Below are positions 6,921-15,576 of a stretch of DNA of 50,389 nucleotides, in pieces. Position 1 is the first letter of the stretch. Every line of letters begins with the position of its first letter. The DNA comes from Candidatus Caldatribacterium sp. (GTDB taxonomy: Bacteria; Atribacterota; Atribacteria; Atribacterales; Caldatribacteriaceae), in contig JAPWUU010000006.1 in NCBI GenBank assembly GCA_028275365.1, positions 1 through 50,389 of the forward strand. Direction: 5' to 3'. The notes under the pieces are model-generated. The model saw nothing but the letters and a program-made list of their open reading frames with translations, made no database searches and had not been told where the DNA came from. Position numbers and translations under genes: made by a program.

Positions 6921-8423
6921 CTACTCGCTCAATGCGTACTTCGCCGCAGCCCAGCCATACCAGCGTTTCCAGAAGAGGATGTTGATGGCCACAATCCAGA
7001 GCGTCATAGCCAGCACAACCCACAAAAGCTCTCGAGGACTGGCCGTCGCAGAGAGAAGCAGGGAACCAATACCGCGGAGCGAGAAGACTTCTTTGCCAAA
7101 GTTCACCTCCTCAGCCACCATGGAAGCATTCCAGGCCCCGCCCCAGGCTGTGATGGCCCCAGTAATGAGGGAGGGGAACATGGCTGGAATAAGGATGGTC
7201 CGGTAGTACAGAAAACCTCGAATACCAAAGCCTCTGGCCATCTCGACGATGGTTGAGGGAACCATCAAAGCCCCCTTGAGCATGTTGAAGAGCGTATACC
7301 AGAAAGAACCGGTGAGCAGCAAAAGGATAGCGGCAAACCCCATGTACTCCTGTCCAACTCCACGCACAATAAGGGGGTAGAAAATCACCGCTGGGACGCT
7401 TCCCATGGTCGCCGCCAGGGTGTAGAGGTTCCTCACCCCACCACCAGACTCCGCAGCCCTGACGGCAAAGGGAAAGGAGAGAGCAATGGAAAGCACCACA
7501 GCGACAACAACCCGCAGAGTCGTTAGCACGAGACTCGCCGGGATTTCCACAAGGCGGGGAGTATAGGGTGGTTGGAGGAGCCAGAAGAGGAAATAGGCCA
7601 ATGCACCGAGGAAAAGCCCAAGCAACAGAAATCGCAAGGCCACAAGGAGTTTTCGCTTTTCCCGTATCCTCTCTCCCAGAAGGAGCACCGCATCGAAGCT
7701 CCGGGAGAACCAGTTCCACCTGATCCTGTCCCGCAAAAAGGTCACAAGCCCCGGTTCCTCAGGGGCACTGCCTACCGCACCGAACTGAAAAAGATTGCTC
7801 CACTCAAGGAGAGGACGAAAGAGGAACCACTGAGTGCAAAAGTTCACCAGAACGATGGTGCCAATGGTACCGAGCATACCGGGGAGGTTCCCCGAGGCCA
7901 CATAGCGCATCATCGCTGTTCCCAGCCCGGGCAGACGAACCTCCACGTTCCCCAGGGTGATGATTTCCGAGGCCATGAGGAAATACCAGCCCACGGCAAT
8001 GCTCACACCGCTGTTGTAGAGGACGGTGGGAACGAGTGCAGGGAGGTAGAGGCGCTTGACCACAAAGGCCGAGCTCATGCCAAAAGAGCGTGCCATCTCC
8101 AGGATGTCCTGCGGAAAGGTCTTGACCGTCTCGTAAACACCAAAAGCAATGTTCCAGACCTGAGAGGTAAAGATGAGGAAAATGGCGGCAAGCTCGAGGC
8201 CTATTCTCTGTCCCCGAAAAAGGAAGACGAGAACGGAGACAGCTATGGGGAAAAATCCCAGAATCGGCACCGACTGGAGAACGTCAAGAAGAGGGACCAT
8301 CAAACGTTCCCTCTGCGGGCTGGTGGCAGCCAGAATCCCATAGGCAATGCCAAAAAGCAGAGAGAAAATATAGGCCACGAATACGCGAAAGGTGGACCAC
8401 AAAGCTGCGGACAGAAGACCCAC
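6921..8423 (-). CDS. ABC transporter permease with duplicated permease domain
   Basis: A 500-residue membrane protein with two BPD-type permease halves (about 1-210 and 270-500), each with several hydrophobic helices and the EAA-loop pattern (DILEMARSFGMSSAFVVKRLYLPA in half one, TIVEMARGFGIRGF with TILIPAMFPSLI in half two). This matches the duplicated-permease anion transporters (COG4986), where one chain forms the whole channel. The GTG start (8421-8423) has GGAGG 9 nt upstream. It is the first gene of the operon permease-ATPase-AAA-associated protein-DJ-1-like. Anion import is likely from the family, but no binding protein is present. Confidence 0.88.
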   Translation of the reverse strand: MGLLSAALWSTFRVFVAYIFSLLFGIAYGILAATSPQRERLMVPLLDVLQSVPILGFFPIAVSVLVFLFRGQRIGLELAAIFLIFTSQVWNIAFGVYETVKTFPQDILEMARSFGMSSAFVVKRLYLPALVPTVLYNSGVSIAVGWYFLMASEIITLGNVEVRLPGLGTAMMRYVASGNLPGMLGTIGTIVLVNFCTQWFLFRPLLEWSNLFQFGAVGSAPEEPGLVTFLRDRIRWNWFSRSFDAVLLLGERIREKRKLLVALRFLLLGLFLGALAYFLFWLLQPPYTPRLVEIPASLVLTTLRVVVAVVLSIALSFPFAVRAAESGGGVRNLYTLAATMGSVPAVIFYPLIVRGVGQEYMGFAAILLLLTGSFWYTLFNMLKGALMVPSTIVEMARGFGIRGFLYYRTILIPAMFPSLITGAITAWGGAWNASMVAEEVNFGKEVFSLRGIGSLLLSATASPRELLWVVLAMTLWIVAINILFWKRWYGWAAAKYALSE

Positions 8424-8506
8424 CAGTGCTCACTCCTCCACGTGCTCCGGGTTCTGAACTCCCTCATCGCACAAAGAACGGGAAGGCAGAAACACCCCGC
8501 ATTCCC

Positions 8507-8512
8507 ATTATA
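8507..8512 (-). promoter_or_regulatory. -10 element before the ABC transporter operon
   Basis: A perfect TATAAT on the minus strand, 83 bp upstream of the permease GTG. The -35 region at 17 bp is poor (TTCTTT), so an activator may be needed. The gap 8424-8585 holds no gene. Confidence 0.4.
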
Positions 8513-8585
8513 CTCCCGGGCTGGTGAAAAAAGAAGGAACTCTCCAGGTCTGCTGCTCAACCTTTCGGGAGGACTCCAGATCCCC

Positions 8586-8614
8586 TTGAAAATTCGAGGA
8601 AACCGTGATATGAT
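8586..8614 (+). promoter_or_regulatory. Promoter of tRNA-Gln
   Basis: TTGAAA (8586-8591), 17-bp spacer, TATGAT (8609-8614): ten of twelve consensus bases at ideal spacing, with the expected start about 8 bp before the tRNA. Confidence 0.75.
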
Positions 8615-8628
8615 ACCCTTGCTCTTGC

Positions 8629-8702
8629 TGAGAGGTCGTCTAAGGGTAGGACACGTGACTCTGGATCACGTAGTGGTGGTTCGAATCCACCCCTCTCAGC
8701 CA
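8629..8702 (+). tRNA. tRNA-Gln (anticodon CUG)
   Basis: Full cloverleaf: acceptor TGAGAGG (8629-8635) pairs with CCTCTCA (8692-8698), discriminator G, encoded CCA. The anticodon stem CGTGA/TCACG closes loop CTCTGGA with anticodon CTG at 8661-8663; T arm GGTGG-TTCGAAT-CCACC. The U1-A72 acceptor end is typical of tRNA-Gln. The last 7 nt overlap, on the opposite strand, the stop codon region of the TolC-like gene. Confidence 0.95.
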
Positions 8703-9802
8703 TTTTCTTTTCCTGCCTCTTTTCTCAGGATGAGCTTCTCTCGCTCCTCAAGATCCGCTCCTAAAGCGTTATAGAACTTTGCTCGGGCGATGTGGTAGTC
8801 AAAGAGCGCCTGGAGGTAATCGCTTTCTGCCCTGTAAAGGTCGTTCTGCGCCTCAAGAAGGTCAAGGAGCGTGATGACCCCCGCATCGAACCGGGCCTGC
8901 TGAACGGCAAGGGTCTCCCGTGCCACCTCGAGGTTCTTCCGGGCGATGGGGACGTTCTTCAAAGCGGCAAGGAGGTCCGAAAACTTCTGCTCCACCTCAA
9001 GGATAATCGACTCCCTGGTGTTCTCAAGCTCTTCTTTTGCCACCTCAAGATTCACCCTGGCCTTTTCTCGCTCCAGGGCGGGGGTATAGGAGGTTACCAC
9101 TGCAAGCTCTTTCTGGCGCAGGGCGAGGGTCTCCTCTTTCTCCTTGACCTCCGGTCGGTGGAGCAAAGCGTACTGGATGCAGGCATCGCGATCGAGCTCT
9201 TCGGGCTCAAAGGAGAGATCCGTCGAAAGGGTGAAGTTTGCCTCAAGCCCCTGCCCCAGGATGCTCCCCAGGTTCATTCGGGAAAGGGCAAGGTTTCGCT
9301 CGGCCCTCTCCACCTCAAGGCGAGCCCGGTCAACCTCGAGTTCATTCCGGAGCACATCGATTTTTGCCACAACACCCAGGGAGAACCTGGTCCGGGTGTC
9401 CTCAAGCTGTTTCTCAAGCCGGGCGAGGTTCTCCCGCGCAAGACTCAGAGCCCGTTCTGCTCTGAGGACGTTGTAGTACGCCTCTTCAATGCTGAGGGCA
9501 AGCTGCATGCGCTGCAGGGCGAAATTCCTTTGCGCACGCTGCCAGGTGTTCTCAAGCTGGAGCTCAGAGACCACTGAGGGGTTCAGGAGAAGGTTGGCCT
9601 TCCCCTCCCTGTACTGCAGTTCCTGAACCTTCAGGGATAACTCAGCAAGGCGAATCGTTCGGCTTTTCCGGAGGCCAAGGTCAATCGCCTCCTTAAGCGA
9701 TAGAGACGGTGGAGTCTTTGTCTCCTCCCCGAAGACCAGCCCCATACCCCAGAAGACAGTGAACACCAGAATCGCGAGAATTCCCAAAATCCTTGCCTTC
9801 AT
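8696..9802 (-). CDS. TolC-like coiled-coil protein lacking the beta-barrel segments
   Basis: Signal peptide (hydrophobic core after MKARILGILAIL, ending near VFGEE) followed by two TolC-type repeats of about 150 residues rich in heptad helices (AYYNVLRAERALSLARENL, RFDAGVITLLDLLEAQNDL). In ordinary TolC proteins each repeat also has a pair of beta strands for the outer-membrane barrel; here the links are far too short: about 37 residues from NPSVV to EEAYYNVL where 70-80 are usual, and only about 9 (TSYTPALER) in the second repeat. Total is 368 residues against 448 for the sibling at 13124. The ATG at 9800-9802 is preferred over one two codons earlier, because GGAGG then sits 7 nt away. Last gene of the export operon. 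Confidence 0.75.
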   Translation of the reverse strand: MKARILGILAILVFTVFWGMGLVFGEETKTPPSLSLKEAIDLGLRKSRTIRLAELSLKVQELQYREGKANLLLNPSVVSELQLENTWQRAQRNFALQRMQLALSIEEAYYNVLRAERALSLARENLARLEKQLEDTRTRFSLGVVAKIDVLRNELEVDRARLEVERAERNLALSRMNLGSILGQGLEANFTLSTDLSFEPEELDRDACIQYALLHRPEVKEKEETLALRQKELAVVTSYTPALEREKARVNLEVAKEELENTRESIILEVEQKFSDLLAALKNVPIARKNLEVARETLAVQQARFDAGVITLLDLLEAQNDLYRAESDYLQALFDYHIARAKFYNALGADLEEREKLILRKEAGKENG

Positions 9803-9816
9803 ACCCATCCCTCCTT

Positions 9817-11034
9817 CTATTCGTAGCGGAGTGCCGTAATGGGATCGAGACGACTCGCCCTCCGGGCCGGATATATCCCGAAAAAGAGCCCCACGGCCAG
9901 GGAAACCGAGAGGGCCAACGCCATGACCTGCGGCGAGAGCACAAAGGGGAACTGAGAGAAGGACGCCATGGTCCTGCCGGCAAGAATCCCAAGAACGAGC
10001 CCCACCACTCCTCCCACAAGGCTCAAAAGCGAAGACTCCAGGAGGAACTGCAGGAGGATATCCCGGGGCCTTGCCCCGATAGCCTTGCGAAGCCCAATTT
10101 CCCGGGTTCTCTCTGCCACAGAAACGAGCATGATGTTCATGATGCCGATTCCTCCCACAAGGAGCGAAATGCCAGCAATGACCGCAAGGAAAAGTGTTAC
10201 AGTCCCCGTCACGCTCTCCACGGTCTCCAGAAGGTCCTGCTGGTTCAGGATGGAGAACTGTTCAGGATCCCCAATTTTCCTCCTGAAGAAATCGGAAAGC
10301 CACTGTGACACAAGGGGGATGTGCTCTTTCTCGTCCACCTGGACAATGATGTTCCGGAGATACCGGCCTCCCGTGAGGTACTGCCGGAACGTCGTGAGGG
10401 GGATGAACACCTGGTTCCCCAGATCCTGGCCGCCCATGGTCTTCGGCTCAAGCACTCCCACCACGGTAAAAATCCTTCGTCCGACCCGGATTGAAGCCCC
10501 CACCGCAAGGAAGGGATCCCCAAAAAGGTCCTGGGCCACCGTGTGTCCCAGAATCGCCACTTTCCGGGAATAGGAGTAGTCGTACCCACTGAAGGAGCGA
10601 CCACCAAGGAGCATGAAGTTACGAATCTCCAGTAACTCTGGTGTCGTTCCCACCACGTTCACGAAAACGCTTTCCCGGGCAAAAGTCACGGGCAGGCTGG
10701 TCGTTGCCTCCGTCGTTACCGCCCGAATGCCAGGGAAGGGAGTGGCCCGGAGCTCCTGAAAGTACTCGTACTTGAGGACGTTTCCCCCTCCCCGGGCCAT
10801 GAACATCCCCATAGGTCCTGCACCCTGGCGAACCTTCCCGGGAATGACGGTGAGGATGTTCGAACCGAGGCTACTTATCTGATCCACAATCTGTGCCCGC
10901 ATGCCCTGCCCGAGGCTCACCATGGCGACGACGCTTGCCACCCCGATGATGACCCCAAGCATGGTGAGAAAGGAGCGGAGCTTGTTGGCTAAAAGATTGA
11001 ACAGTGCGGTCTGAAAGCTCTCCGAGAAGTTCAT
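9817..11034 (-). CDS. MacB-type ABC transporter permease
   Basis: A 405-residue FtsX/MacB permease: one N-terminal membrane helix ([20 protein letters not shown]), a large extracytoplasmic MacB-PCD domain (about 45-270), then three C-terminal helices with the conserved [16 protein letters not shown] loop. Such proteins act as mechanotransmitters with an ATPase (next gene), a HlyD-type adaptor and a TolC-like channel, exporting peptides, macrolides or lipids rather than moving substrate through the permease itself. In E. coli MacB the ATPase is fused to this domain; here the two are separate genes overlapping by 4 bp (ATGA). Confidence 0.92.
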   Translation of the reverse strand: MNFSESFQTALFNLLANKLRSFLTMLGVIIGVASVVAMVSLGQGMRAQIVDQISSLGSNILTVIPGKVRQGAGPMGMFMARGGGNVLKYEYFQELRATPFPGIRAVTTEATTSLPVTFARESVFVNVVGTTPELLEIRNFMLLGGRSFSGYDYSYSRKVAILGHTVAQDLFGDPFLAVGASIRVGRRIFTVVGVLEPKTMGGQDLGNQVFIPLTTFRQYLTGGRYLRNIIVQVDEKEHIPLVSQWLSDFFRRKIGDPEQFSILNQQDLLETVESVTGTVTLFLAVIAGISLLVGGIGIMNIMLVSVAERTREIGLRKAIGARPRDILLQFLLESSLLSLVGGVVGLVLGILAGRTMASFSQFPFVLSPQVMALALSVSLAVGLFFGIYPARRASRLDPITALRYE

Positions 11035-11786
11035 CCTGCTTCCTCCAGCAAATTCCGCTGCCTCTTGAGCTCCTCAAGGAGCTGACGGGCGTCAATACGG
11101 TCGGTGACGTCTTCGTTTTTGAGAATCCTTCCATCCCGGAAGTGGATGACCCGGCGGGCGTGCTGAGCAATGTCCCGCTCGTGGGTCACAAGGATGATGG
11201 TCCGCCCTTCCTCATTGAGTTCCTGGAAAATGCCCATGATCTCTTCTCCCGAGAGGGTATCGAGATTCCCCGTGGGCTCATCGGCAAGGATAATGGCCGG
11301 ATCATTCACCAGTGCCCGGGCAATGGCCACCCGCTGCATCTGCCCTCCCGAGAGCTCATTCGGCCGGTGGTGCATTCTCTCCCCAAGGCCCACTCGCTCA
11401 AGGAGGTCCCGGACCCTCCGGACCCGGATACTCTTCGGCACCGAAGCGTAGAGGAGGGGGAGTTCCACGTTCTGGAAAGCCGTGAGGCGTGGCAAGAGGT
11501 GGAAATTCTGAAAAACGAAACCGATTTTCCGGTTCCGGATTTCGGCAAGCTGATTCTCCCGCAGGGAAGAAACCTCAACACCGTCGAGGACATACTGACC
11601 ACCCGTTGGGGTGTCAAGGCATCCCAGGATGTTCATAAGGGTGGTTTTGCCCGAGCCCGAGGGACCCATGATGGCGATGAACTCTCCAGGATGCACCTCA
11701 AAGGTCACCCCCTGGAGCGCCCGAACCTCCACTTTCCCCGTGCGGTATACCTTGACCAGGTTCTCGACACGGATGATGGGTTGCAT
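11031..11786 (-). CDS. MacB/LolD-type ABC transporter ATPase
   Basis: 251 residues with Walker [32 protein letters not shown], signature [10 protein letters not shown], Walker [12 protein letters not shown] and VTHERDIA. The [15 protein letters not shown] stretch and GNLD after Walker B mark the LolD/MacB/FtsE group. A 20-residue C-terminal extension ([14 protein letters not shown]) is longer than minimal LolD proteins. It energises the MacB-type permease encoded next, with a 4-bp overlap. Confidence 0.92.
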   Translation of the reverse strand: MQPIIRVENLVKVYRTGKVEVRALQGVTFEVHPGEFIAIMGPSGSGKTTLMNILGCLDTPTGGQYVLDGVEVSSLRENQLAEIRNRKIGFVFQNFHLLPRLTAFQNVELPLLYASVPKSIRVRRVRDLLERVGLGERMHHRPNELSGGQMQRVAIARALVNDPAIILADEPTGNLDTLSGEEIMGIFQELNEEGRTIILVTHERDIAQHARRVIHFRDGRILKNEDVTDRIDARQLLEELKRQRNLLEEAG

Positions 11787-11795
11787 TCCCTGAGT

Positions 11796-13127
11796 TCACC
11801 GTCCCGGTGGAGGAGGACCCTGAGGAGCCGGACCTACGCGAATCTGCACGTTCCTCTGCGCGCCCTTTGAGGCGCTCGAGGGGGAAACCTCTGTGCCTTC
11901 CGGCGGGGTCACAAAAACCTCCTCACCCTCCTGAAGTCCTTCCATGACCTCAACAAAAGCGTCGTTCCGAATCCCAAGGACCACCGCCCTGCGTTCGGGC
12001 TGTCCCTGGGCATTCTTCACGAAGACAAAGGTTTTTTCTCCCTCCTCTTTCACCGCACTTGCCGGAACAAGCAAGGTGTTCTCCTTTTCCTGAATGATAA
12101 TTTCCACATTGGCCGTCATCCCCGCCCGAAGAAGGTTGCCAGGATTCGCCAGGTGCACCGTGGTGTCATAGGTCACCACGTTCTCGCTGGTCTTCCCCTG
12201 GTAGGCTACCGCCACAACCTGACCTTCGAAGGTTTTCCCGGGGAAGGCGTCAAGGGTGATCCGAGCGGGTTGCCCAATTCGTACCTTGGGGATGTCCACC
12301 TCGTTCACCGGAACGTCCACCTTCATCGTCGAGAGGTCGGCAACCACCACAGGAGTTGTCCCTCCCGAGGCGCTGGTGCCACTTGAAACGAAATCACCCT
12401 CCTCCACGTTCACTTCAAGGACGATTCCCTTAAGGGGAGAACGGATTTCAGCCTTTTCGATTCGCCGTTCCACCGAACGCAGAGAGGCTTCAATTTCCTC
12501 AATCCGCGCCTTTGCCCGCTCCACGTCTTCTTTCTTCGGCTTCCTCTTCGTCTCCTCAAGCTCTGCCTTTGCCACGGCAAGGGCCTTCTCCCTTTTTGTC
12601 ACCTCGTTCCGGCTGGCTTCAAGCTCTTCCTGGGATATGGCTCCCGAGGCAAAGAGCCGCTCATTTCGAGCAAGGGTCTTCTTCGCTTCCTCATATGCCA
12701 GAAGGGCCTCCGTGTACTGGGCCTCTTTCGAGCAAAGCTCCACCTCAGTTGGCCCAGAAAGCAATTCCTCGAGGTCGACCCGGGCTGATTTGAGCTGCGC
12801 CAGAATCTGCGAGCGGGTGATTTCAAGGTCTTCGGTGTCCAGGCGAAGCAGCACCTGGCCCTTTTCGACGCTCTCCCCTTCCCCGACGAGGACCTCCGCA
12901 ACCTTCCCACTCTCCTCCGCAATAACCGAGACCTTTGAGAGCGGCTCAAGGGTGCCGAGTTCTGACACCGTATCGGCAATCCTCCCCCGCCGCACGGGAA
13001 CGGTCTGAGAGGATGCAACGGTTTTCTGCTTTGCCTGAGAGGTCCTCTGCCCCTGCTGGGGAAAACAGCCACCGAGAAAGACAGCGAAAAGCATAAGGGC
13101 AACAAAGAGTACCACGACTTTTTTCAT
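11796..13127 (-). CDS. MacA/HlyD-type periplasmic adaptor lipoprotein
   Basis: A 443-residue membrane-fusion protein. The signal peptide ends in FLGGC with Cys21, a lipobox. Then: split lipoyl/biotinyl-like halves (VSVIAEESGKVAEVLVGEGE and EIRSPLKGIVLEVNVEEGD), a long coiled-coil hairpin (about 110-235), a beta-barrel domain (DVPVNEVDIPKVRIGQPARI) and a membrane-proximal domain. A Pro/Gly-rich tail (APQGPPPPGR) follows. The adaptor links the MacB-type pump to a TolC-like channel. It overlaps the upstream TolC gene by 4 bp and precedes the ATPase gene by 9 bp. Confidence 0.92.
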   Translation of the reverse strand: MKKVVVLFVALMLFAVFLGGCFPQQGQRTSQAKQKTVASSQTVPVRRGRIADTVSELGTLEPLSKVSVIAEESGKVAEVLVGEGESVEKGQVLLRLDTEDLEITRSQILAQLKSARVDLEELLSGPTEVELCSKEAQYTEALLAYEEAKKTLARNERLFASGAISQEELEASRNEVTKREKALAVAKAELEETKRKPKKEDVERAKARIEEIEASLRSVERRIEKAEIRSPLKGIVLEVNVEEGDFVSSGTSASGGTTPVVVADLSTMKVDVPVNEVDIPKVRIGQPARITLDAFPGKTFEGQVVAVAYQGKTSENVVTYDTTVHLANPGNLLRAGMTANVEIIIQEKENTLLVPASAVKEEGEKTFVFVKNAQGQPERRAVVLGIRNDAFVEVMEGLQEGEEVFVTPPEGTEVSPSSASKGAQRNVQIRVGPAPQGPPPPGR

Positions 13128-14470
13128 GTCCTCTCGTCTCCTTCCTGAGGAAACAGGGTTTCCCAGAGGATGGGCTGTTCCGTACTCCGGAGAAAGGCGA
13201 CAAAGCTTGCCAGAAGGTCACAAAAAGCGTTCTCGTACGCTACTTGGGCCTGGAAAAGGCTGAGTTCGCTCTCAAGAAGGGTCACCTGGTCGATACTCCC
13301 AAGCTCCCACTGTTTCATTACCTGGGCATGCCGTTCCCTTTCGGCCTCAAGGAGCATCCGCTTCCCCTCCAGGGTATTCCGGGCTTCACCGAGGGAAAGG
13401 TACTTCTCCCGGATATCGAAAAGTACGTTGGCCTTTTCCGTTTCAAGGTCAAGGAGGAGGGCCTTTTTCCTGAGCTCCACTTGCTTTTTCTCTTCTGAAA
13501 GGCTCGGAGAGAACGACCACGAAACGGCAAGGCCCACACCGAAATGCTCTCCCGAGGAAACTCCTTGGGTGCCAAGAGGTTTTTCGAGGGCGATGTCGAG
13601 AGACTTTGCCGAGAAGCTGTAACCCGCGGTCAGAGACCAGCCATCTTTGCTGTAGGTTCCCTCAAGGGTAATCTGAGGAAGACCTTTCCGGCGAAGCTGA
13701 GCCTCCTGCGCTTCGAGAACTCTTCTCTGCCCCTCAAGGTCCTCGACTTCATCCCGCATCGCAACGAAATTCTGGAGAGTGAGATCCCTGGAAAACGCAG
13801 GGAGCCTTTGAGGAAGGGGCTGAAACATCACCTCTTCCCCGGGTATTTCCTCCCCAAGAAGCTGGAAGAACCGCTCCTCAAGAAGGCGAAGTTTCTCTTT
13901 CAGGACCCGAACCTTTCCTTCCTGTTCCCTGTACTGTCCTTCGGCTTCCTGGAGGGCAAAAGCCGCTGCCTCCCCCTTCTCATACCCTTCCCTGAGGCGC
14001 TCAAAACGCTCCTTGAGAAGTTCAAGGCTTTTCTCCTCAAGAGCAAGGGTATTCTTCGTCTTGAGAATCTCCAGGTACGAGGTGACGACGTTCTTTTTTA
14101 CCTCCTCCTTCGTTGCCTCCAGAGCCCTCTCCGCCCTCTCAAGGCTGACTTTTTCTTCTTCCCAGAGTGAAGCGTCAAAGGAGATAGTGTCTTGAAGCTC
14201 CAGCGAAAACCCTTCGGGGGACTCTCCAGAAAGCCGTACCGTCTCCTCAAAGGTCATCGCCGGGGAAAAGGTGTTTTCCCGGGCCTTTCGCAGCGCAGAG
14301 CGGGCAATTTCCACTTCAATCTCAGCTTTCCTGATCTCCCGGTTCCCGAGGAGCGCTCGCTCCAGAGCCTCCCTAAGGGAGATATCCTGGCCCCTACCCT
14401 GGGCCCCGGAAAACAGGCAAATCCCCACAAAGAGCAGCACGGAGAGCAGAAGTTCCCGGTACCTTTCCAC
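13124..14470 (-). CDS. TolC family outer membrane efflux protein
   Basis: A 448-residue protein with a signal peptide (LLLSVLLFVGICLFSGAQG) and two TolC repeats. Unlike the second homologue in this operon, it keeps the strand segments: alternating SLELQDTISFDASLW in repeat one and WSLTAGYSFSAKSLDIAL plus HFGVGLAVSWSFS in repeat two. It should therefore form a trimeric outer-membrane barrel with a periplasmic helical tunnel, which argues for a diderm cell. GTG start at 14468-14470 with a modest AAGGCGGG site. First gene of the operon tolC-macA-macB ATPase-macB permease-short tolC. Confidence 0.87.
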   Translation of the reverse strand: MERYRELLLSVLLFVGICLFSGAQGRGQDISLREALERALLGNREIRKAEIEVEIARSALRKARENTFSPAMTFEETVRLSGESPEGFSLELQDTISFDASLWEEEKVSLERAERALEATKEEVKKNVVTSYLEILKTKNTLALEEKSLELLKERFERLREGYEKGEAAAFALQEAEGQYREQEGKVRVLKEKLRLLEERFFQLLGEEIPGEEVMFQPLPQRLPAFSRDLTLQNFVAMRDEVEDLEGQRRVLEAQEAQLRRKGLPQITLEGTYSKDGWSLTAGYSFSAKSLDIALEKPLGTQGVSSGEHFGVGLAVSWSFSPSLSEEKKQVELRKKALLLDLETEKANVLFDIREKYLSLGEARNTLEGKRMLLEAERERHAQVMKQWELGSIDQVTLLESELSLFQAQVAYENAFCDLLASFVAFLRSTEQPILWETLFPQEGDERT

Positions 14471-14497
14471 CTTCAGCCCGCCTTTCGGCTTTTTCCC

Positions 14498-14533
14498 ATT
14501 GTACCACGCCGAGTTCCCGGAAGTTCCGGCGTG
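14498..14533 (-). promoter_or_regulatory. Promoter with operator-like inverted repeat before the export operon
   Basis: On the minus strand a TACAAT -10 (14498-14503) sits 28 bp before the GTG of the TolC gene. No usable -35 box exists at 16-18 bp; instead an inverted repeat with 7-bp arms, CACGCCG (14505-14511) and CGGCGTG (14527-14533), fills the spacer and -35 region. A smaller TTCC/GGAA repeat lies inside. This is what a repressor or MerR-like activator site would look like. Confidence 0.4.
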
Positions 14534-14592
14534 CTCCAGAGAAGTATAGCAGCCCTTTGTGGAGAATTTGTGACGAATCTGTGAAATTCCTG

Positions 14593-15576
14593 CTATATGC
14601 TCAAATTGCCCCCAAAGCCTCTGTGCAGACTCTCTGGAGCGGAAAGACCAGCCGAAGCCTTCCGGAAGAAGACCTCAAGGTCTTTCTGAATCTGCCTCTT
14701 GAGGGCCTCTTCTGAAGAGAAAACCATCTCTTCCCGCACGAACTCCTCGAAAGTAACGTACACCCTCTGACCGTAGAGCTCCGGGAAAGGGGACGAGGGA
14801 ACGAAGACCTCGACGACCCGGCGGCGCGTATCGTGGAAGGTCGGCCGACTTCCGGTGTAAATCAGGGCATTCCAGGAGGTCTCTCCCAGGTTCTCCCAGG
14901 AGACCCTCCCGGTGTACACCCCCGGTGGAGGCAGGAGTTTGCGCAAAGGTGGATGGAGGTTCAAAGTGGGGAAACCCAGGCTTCTTCCAATTCTCCGTCC
15001 CCTCCGGACCCTCCCGATAACCGTAAAGGGGAACCCAAGGAGCTCATTCGCCTGGGTGAGCCTTCCATCAAGGAGGTGTTCCCGAATCCGGGAGCTTGAG
15101 ACCACCTCTCCCCGCACCCGGTATGAGGGAACCACCACAACCTCCGTACCCCGGGGGACGAAAAAATCCCGAAGGAGCGCACTGTCTCCCCGGCGCTCAA
15201 AGCCAAAGCGAAAGTTCTCGCCCACACAGATTGTCCGGGGATGGAAATGCTCCACCACCGCGCTCAGGAAATCCAGGGGAGCAGTTTCCCGAAGAGCCCG
15301 GTTGAATCGGAGGAAATACAGGAAGGTTCCGGGAAAGAAGCGCTCAAGGAGGAGGTACTTCTCGCTGTATAAGGTCAGGTACTTCACACCCTCCCGGGGT
15401 AGTAGCACCGTCTGGGGATGGGGATAGAAGGTCACCACACAGAGGGGGGCCTCTGGCGACGATCTCGCCAGAGCCTCAGCCAGAACCCGGCGGTGACCGC
15501 GGTGAAAGCCATCGAAAAACCCGATGGCCATGGTACTCTCCTGGGGAAATCTCTTCCAGCCCCGTTCAAGCAACAT
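14593..15576 (-). CDS. ribF: Bifunctional riboflavin kinase / FAD synthetase
   Basis: Makes FMN and then FAD from riboflavin. The FAD synthetase half has the nucleotidyltransferase motif GFFDGFHRGHRRVL and VVSSSRIREHL; the riboflavin kinase half has GRSLGFPTLNLHPP, PPPGVYTGRV and ALIYTGSRPTF. The ATG at 15574-15576 gives 327 residues and the usual 15-20 residues ahead of the first motif. An ATG 45 bp further in has a better SD (AGGAGAG) but would start directly at the nucleotide-binding motif. It overlaps truB by 11 bp and is the last gene of the nusA operon. Confidence 0.93.
   Translation of the reverse strand: MLLERGWKRFPQESTMAIGFFDGFHRGHRRVLAEALARSSPEAPLCVVTFYPHPQTVLLPREGVKYLTLYSEKYLLLERFFPGTFLYFLRFNRALRETAPLDFLSAVVEHFHPRTICVGENFRFGFERRGDSALLRDFFVPRGTEVVVVPSYRVRGEVVSSSRIREHLLDGRLTQANELLGFPFTVIGRVRRGRRIGRSLGFPTLNLHPPLRKLLPPPGVYTGRVSWENLGETSWNALIYTGSRPTFHDTRRRVVEVFVPSSPFPELYGQRVYVTFEEFVREEMVFSSEEALKRQIQKDLEVFFRKASAGLSAPESLHRGFGGNLSI

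Noticed and set aside
4473-6985. Two long plus-strand open frames (391 and 446 codons)
   Set aside because: They mirror the DJ-1, AAA-associated and ABC ATPase genes on the minus strand and have shadow-type composition.
7572-8774. A 400-codon plus-strand frame that crosses tRNA-Gln
   Set aside because: It mirrors the permease gene and runs through a tRNA, so it cannot be a normal protein gene.
14545-14580. TATAGCAG and CTGCTATA arms between ribF and the TolC gene
   Set aside because: Arms are 8 bp with a long spacer, no T tract and no consistent promoter spacing; probably chance.
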